A stretch of DNA of 64,000 bases from Paucibacter_B soli (GTDB lineage: Bacteria > Pseudomonadota > Gammaproteobacteria > Burkholderiales > Burkholderiaceae_C), in the NCBI RefSeq assembly GCF_037482845.1, contig NZ_JBBHJW010000012.1, positions 155,777-219,776 on the forward strand, read 5' to 3'. The notes under the pieces are model-generated. The model worked only from the letters and a program-made list of their open reading frames with translations. It had not been told where the DNA came from and did no database searches. Made by a program: the position numbers and the translations under genes. Shown piece by piece: positions 60,550 through 64,000 of the stretch (position 1 is the stretch's first letter; every line of letters begins with the position of its first letter).

Positions 60550-61188
60550 TCAGCGCAGCACGCGCTTGCCCAGCCATTGGCGCCACACCGCCGCGCCGGG
60601 GTAGGCGGCCAGGGCGGACTCGAGCGCGGCGCTGTCGGTGCCGCGCGCAAACAGCACCTCGGCCACCGGGCCTTGCTGCGGGCTGTACCAGGCGCCGATC
60701 TGGCCGCTATCCAGCAGGGTCTGCAGATGCGCATGCCTTGCCGCCGCTTCGGCCATGTCCGCCTGCGCCGGCCGGCCCAGCAGCGCGATGCGCACCTCCT
60801 CGATGCCCTCCGGGTCTATGCCCTCATGGTGCAGGGCACGCTGGATGGTGGCGGGCTGGGCGTTCAGCGTCATATAGCCCTCGCGCACATACTCGTCGGG
60901 CTGGAAATAACCGATCAACTCCTCCATCGACGCGGCCTTCACCACCACGATGCCGCGCTTGACGCGTGCCGGGTCCAGCAAGGGCCCGGCGGCAAACAGC
61001 TTGCCCTCGGCAAACAGGCGCTTGAAGTTCTCGATGTGGCCGCGCTGCATGGCCGCCACGGCCTCCTTGTCGGGCGGCGTGGGCTTGCCGGTCTCCAGGA
61101 AGATGAACCAGTCCTGGCGGGTCTGCTGTGCCCGCACGGTAGGCCATGCAAGAAACGCCGGGGCAAGCAGCAGGGAGCGACGTTGCAT
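60550..61188 (-). CDS. Exported YCII-domain protein
   Basis: Protein of 212 residues with a signal peptide (cleavage near VRAQ, residue 20). It contains two ferredoxin-like YCII-type units: DWFIFLETGKPTPPDKEAVAAMQRGHIENFKRL with GPLLDP and FQPDEYVREGYM (about 25-105), and EEVRIALLGRP through VLFARGTDSAAL (about 130-200). The first has the His typical of YCII. Periplasmic YCII proteins are uncommon and their function is unknown. It is eight bases ahead of the FNT channel gene and probably in its operon, perhaps handling the channel's substrate. Confidence 0.75.
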   Translation of the reverse strand: MQRRSLLLAPAFLAWPTVRAQQTRQDWFIFLETGKPTPPDKEAVAAMQRGHIENFKRLFAEGKLFAAGPLLDPARVKRGIVVVKAASMEELIGYFQPDEYVREGYMTLNAQPATIQRALHHEGIDPEGIEEVRIALLGRPAQADMAEAAARHAHLQTLLDSGQIGAWYSPQQGPVAEVLFARGTDSAALESALAAYPGAAVWRQWLGKRVLR

Positions 61189-61324
61189 GATGATGAGTCC
61201 GGGGCGGTGGAGATCGGGTCATTGTGCGCCACTGCAGGGGCTTTTACGGGGATGGGCGAGGCGGCGCATGCCGCAGAATCGCCCCGTCGCCAAACGCGCC
61301 CCACCGGCACCAGCCCCAGCCCAC

Positions 61325-63562
61325 ATGCCCGCCCAGGATCCCGGCTCCCCGCCCGTCGCCAGCGATGTCAATGCGCAGCTGGTGCAGGCCTTGCGCGAGC
61401 GCGATCTGCTGCTGGAGAACGCCGGCGTCGGCATCGTGTTCGTGAAGCAGCGCGTGATCCAGCAATGCAATCAGCGCTATGCCGAGATCTTCGGCTTCGA
61501 CAGCCCGCAGGCGATTGCAGGCACCAGCGCCAAGTCCATCTATCCCACCGAGGCCGACTACCGGGCGCTTGGCGCCGCGGCCTACCCGGTGATGGCCAGC
61601 GGCCAGCGCTTCAAGACCGAGCGCCTGATGAAGCGGGTCTCCTCCGGCCAGTTGTTCTGGTGCAGCCTGACCGGCCGCCTGATCGACCCGGACGACGCCG
61701 CCGAGGGTTCGATCTGGATCGTCGACGACATCGACGAGCAAAAGCGCGCCGAGGCCGCGCTGCAGGCCATCACCGCCGAACAACAGCTGATCTTTGACCA
61801 CGCCATGGTGGGCATTGTGTTCCTGCGCGAACGCCGCGTGACGCGCTGCAACCGCGCCTTCGAGGAGCTGTTCGGCTACGCACCCGGCGAGCTGGACGGC
61901 AGCTCCTCGCGCCAGTGGTATCTCAGCGACGCCGCCTGGGAAGAGGCCGGGCAGCGCTGCTACGAACCCTTCAGCCAGGGCCGCGCCTTCCAGGGCGAGA
62001 TGGAGCTGCGCAGAAAGGATGGCACGCCGGTGCTGTGCGAGGTGCGCAGCAAGGCCATCGATGCGGACGATCTGTCGCGCGGCTCGATCTGGATCACCAT
62101 GGACATTTCGGCGCGCAAGCAGGCCGAGGCCGCCCTGGTGCGTGCCAAGGGCGAGCTGGAGCATCTGGTGGACAAGCGCACGCGCCAGCTCAGCCAGACC
62201 GTGCAGGCGCTGGAGCAGAAGATCCACGAGCAGCAGGCGGCCGAGGCGCATATCCAGCGCCTGGCACATTTCGACGCCCTCACCGGCCTGCCGAACCGCG
62301 TGCTGCTGAACGACCGCGCCGGCCAGGCGATCGAGATCGCGCGCCGCCATGGCGAGACGCTGGCGGTGCTGTTCCTCGACCTCGATCACTTCAAGAAGGT
62401 CAACGACTCGCTGGGCCACCGCGTCGGCGACGAACTCCTGCGCCAGCTGGCGGGCCGGCTCAAGGGCGCGGTGCGCGAGCAGGACACGGTCTCGCGCCTG
62501 GGCGGCGACGAGTTCGTGCTGGTGCTGCCCGGTACCGATATGCAGGGCGCCACCCATGTGGCGGTGAAGGTGATGGAGCTGGCCGCGCAGCCCTTCCAGA
62601 TCGAGCAACACGAGCTGGCGGTGACGCCCTCGATCGGCATCGCGCTGTTCCCCGGCGACGGCGATGATTTCGACACCTTGTGCAAATGCGCGGACACCGC
62701 CATGTACCGCGCCAAGCGCGACGGCCGCAATGCGCTGCGCTTCTTCACCGGCGAGATGCAGGCCCAATCGGTGCGCGCGCTGACGCTGGAGAATGCGCTG
62801 CGACGTGCGCTCGAGCGCGAGCAGCTGGCCCTGCATTACCAGCCCCAGGTCGAACTGCAAAGCGGCCGCGTGATCGGCGCCGAGGCCTTGCTGCGCTGGA
62901 GCCACCCGGAGCTGGGGGCGATCTCGCCGGCCGAGTTCATCCCGGTGGCCGAGAACTGCGGCCTGATCCTGCCGATCGGTGAATGGGTGCTGCGCAGCGC
63001 CACGCAACAGCTGCGCCGCTGGATGGACGCGGGCCTGGGCGAACTGACCATGGCGGTAAACCTCTCCTCGGTGCAGTTCCGCCATGCCGACCTGCCGGCG
63101 CTGGTGAGCCGCATCCTGGCCGAGGCGCAGGTGCCGGCACGCCTGCTGGAGCTGGAACTCACCGAGGGCGTGGCGATGGTGGATCCGCTCGGCGCGATCG
63201 CGGTGATGAACGACCTGTATGCGCGCGGTATCCGTCTGTCCATCGACGATTTCGGTACCGGCTATTCCTCGCTCAGCTATCTGAAGAAGTTCCGCGTCTA
63301 CAAGCTCAAGATCGACCAGAGCTTTGTGCGCGACCTCAGCGACGATCCGGAAGATCGCGCCATCGTCAGCGCCATCATCAGCATGGCCGGCAGCCTGGGC
63401 CTGCAGACGATTGCCGAGGGCGTGGAAACGGCCGGCCAGCTGGCCTATCTGCGCGAGCGCGGTTGCAACGAGGTGCAGGGCTACCACTTCAGCCGGCCGC
63501 TGCCGGCCGCGGCCTTCGAGGCCTATGTGCGCGACTCGCAGCCGCACGGAGCCGAGCGCTGA
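61325..63562 (+). CDS. PAS-PAS-GGDEF-EAL cyclic-di-GMP enzyme
   Basis: Cytoplasmic protein of 745 residues without membrane helices. Two PAS domains (about 18-140 and 145-270; each with an NxRY/ENxxF-type strand and DISARKQAE-type exit), a short coiled coil (275-310), GGDEF domain with RLGGDEFV (393-397), and EAL domain starting EALLRW (520). EAL catalytic residues are intact (NLSS, ELELTEG, DDFGTGYSSL, KIDQSF, AEGVET, QGYHFSRP), and the GGDEF motif too. PAS domains may sense redox, oxygen or ligand. Start choice between 61325 and 61268 is uncertain; I prefer 61325, since the longer form adds only a Pro/Ala-rich leader. Confidence 0.88.
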   Translation: MPAQDPGSPPVASDVNAQLVQALRERDLLLENAGVGIVFVKQRVIQQCNQRYAEIFGFDSPQAIAGTSAKSIYPTEADYRALGAAAYPVMASGQRFKTERLMKRVSSGQLFWCSLTGRLIDPDDAAEGSIWIVDDIDEQKRAEAALQAITAEQQLIFDHAMVGIVFLRERRVTRCNRAFEELFGYAPGELDGSSSRQWYLSDAAWEEAGQRCYEPFSQGRAFQGEMELRRKDGTPVLCEVRSKAIDADDLSRGSIWITMDISARKQAEAALVRAKGELEHLVDKRTRQLSQTVQALEQKIHEQQAAEAHIQRLAHFDALTGLPNRVLLNDRAGQAIEIARRHGETLAVLFLDLDHFKKVNDSLGHRVGDELLRQLAGRLKGAVREQDTVSRLGGDEFVLVLPGTDMQGATHVAVKVMELAAQPFQIEQHELAVTPSIGIALFPGDGDDFDTLCKCADTAMYRAKRDGRNALRFFTGEMQAQSVRALTLENALRRALEREQLALHYQPQVELQSGRVIGAEALLRWSHPELGAISPAEFIPVAENCGLILPIGEWVLRSATQQLRRWMDAGLGELTMAVNLSSVQFRHADLPALVSRILAEAQVPARLLELELTEGVAMVDPLGAIAVMNDLYARGIRLSIDDFGTGYSSLSYLKKFRVYKLKIDQSFVRDLSDDPEDRAIVSAIISMAGSLGLQTIAEGVETAGQLAYLRERGCNEVQGYHFSRPLPAAAFEAYVRDSQPHGAER

Positions 63563-64000
63563 CCTGCATTCAACTCGGCAGGGTGGAGTCTTCTGATGAA
63601 GGAGCACTGCCCACTGGCCCACTGACCGGATGGAACGTCTGATGTTGGCGCCGTACGGCGCCCGTGTATGCCGCGCTCATGCTGGCCACCGCCACCTTGG
63701 CCACTCCACCAGAGAACCCCGCGATCCTTTTGGCGCCAACGCGACGACGACAAGGGACTCGCCAGTGGGCTGCTCGAAGCACTGATCCACAAGCACCACG
63801 CCACGCAGTCGGTGATGCGCCGGAACCGGCCAAGCCCGCCAGCAAGATCAGGCGCAAGGCCGCTGCCGGCGTGCACCGATGAATAGGGATGAACAAGCGA
63901 GCAAACAAAGGGCCGCTGCTGCGGCCCTTGCCTTGCATTGATGGGGGGGTCTTCGCCGGCAAGTACTGTCGGCAAGGGTCAGGTCTTGTCTTCAGGTTCA
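63563..64000. other. 438-base region at the right edge without a recognisable gene
   Basis: All frames give short, low-complexity products. A GTTGGCGCCGTACGGCGCCC hairpin-like stretch lies near 63645-63664 and another GGCGCCAAC near 63732. I see no transposase motif, tRNA or promoter. A strong hairpin at 63908-63929 is listed separately. Confidence 0.4.
63900..63929 (-). terminator. Probable terminator for a minus-strand gene beyond the right edge
   Basis: AAGGGCCGC (63908-63916) and GCGGCCCTT (63921-63929) form a perfect nine-pair stem with loop TGCT. On the minus strand it is followed by TGTTTGC and on the plus strand by GCCTTG; the minus direction is more T-rich, suggesting it ends a leftward transcript entering from outside the window. 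Confidence 0.6.

Noticed and set aside
63563..63900. Possible transposase remnant at the right edge
   Set aside because: I looked for DDE or IS3-type motifs in all frames and found none; only short low-complexity frames are present.

Overview
The window is 64 kb of high-G+C, densely coded DNA, almost certainly a chromosomal segment of a betaproteobacterium of the order Burkholderiales, probably near Roseateles, Pelomonas or Paucibacter. The evidence is protein content and layout: leuS-lptE-holA, lptD-surA-rsmA, metX-metW, a thiL-pgpA-pncC chain, MaeB-type malic enzyme and a PEP-CTERM protein. The genus is inference. I see no tRNA, rRNA, CRISPR array, intact insertion sequence, integrase or phage gene. 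The region reads as stable core genome with small accessory modules between core operons.

Layout. 1-3.7 kb: 3' part of leuS, then lptE and holA. 3.8-6.8 kb: a periplasmic cupredoxin-like protein with a membrane GGDEF-EAL protein. 6.8-15.5 kb, minus strand: a tightly coupled series thiL, pgpA, pncC, a hydroxyacid dehydrogenase and two tandem paralogous soluble TPR-GAF histidine kinases. 15.5-20.8 kb: a PBP5-like carboxypeptidase flanked by direct repeats, a GST, a GreA/B-like factor, a GNAT and an M16 peptidase. 20.8-26 kb: a DctS/DctR-like two-component system divergent from maeB. 26-27.3 kb: a secreted barnase-type RNase with its barstar inhibitor and a terminator. 27.3-33 kb: lptD-surA-rsmA, divergent from an AmgK-like sugar kinase. 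33-41 kb: a LysR regulator, M20 peptidase, lipase-like hydrolase, dienoyl-CoA isomerase-like crotonase, a Spy-like protein with its OmpR/HAMP-kinase pair, and an aspartoacylase-family enzyme. 41-43.2 kb: metX-metW-VOC behind a SAM-II riboswitch and an intrinsic terminator. 43.2-46.8 kb: an HlyD/ABC exporter and a degenerate response regulator. 46.8-50.5 kb: a GST, the DUF898/M48 pair and a CHRD PEP-CTERM protein. 50.6-55 kb: a CodA-like deaminase, then a BlaI-like repressor coupled to an M56 peptidase fused to an S11 penicillin-binding domain, then an esterase. 55-64 kb: GNATs, twin orphan solute-binding proteins, purB, a FocA-like channel with a YCII protein, and a PAS-PAS-GGDEF-EAL protein.

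Main themes are outer-membrane biogenesis (lptE, lptD, surA), envelope sensing (Spy-like system, BlaI/M56-S11, PBP5), c-di-GMP and histidine-kinase signalling, and methionine synthesis under riboswitch control. The strongest candidates for something new are the M56-S11 fusion sensor, the metX leader, the tandem TPR-GAF kinases, and the cupredoxin/c-di-GMP pair. Convergent genes are packed unusually tightly, three pairs sharing a single CTAG as both stop codons.
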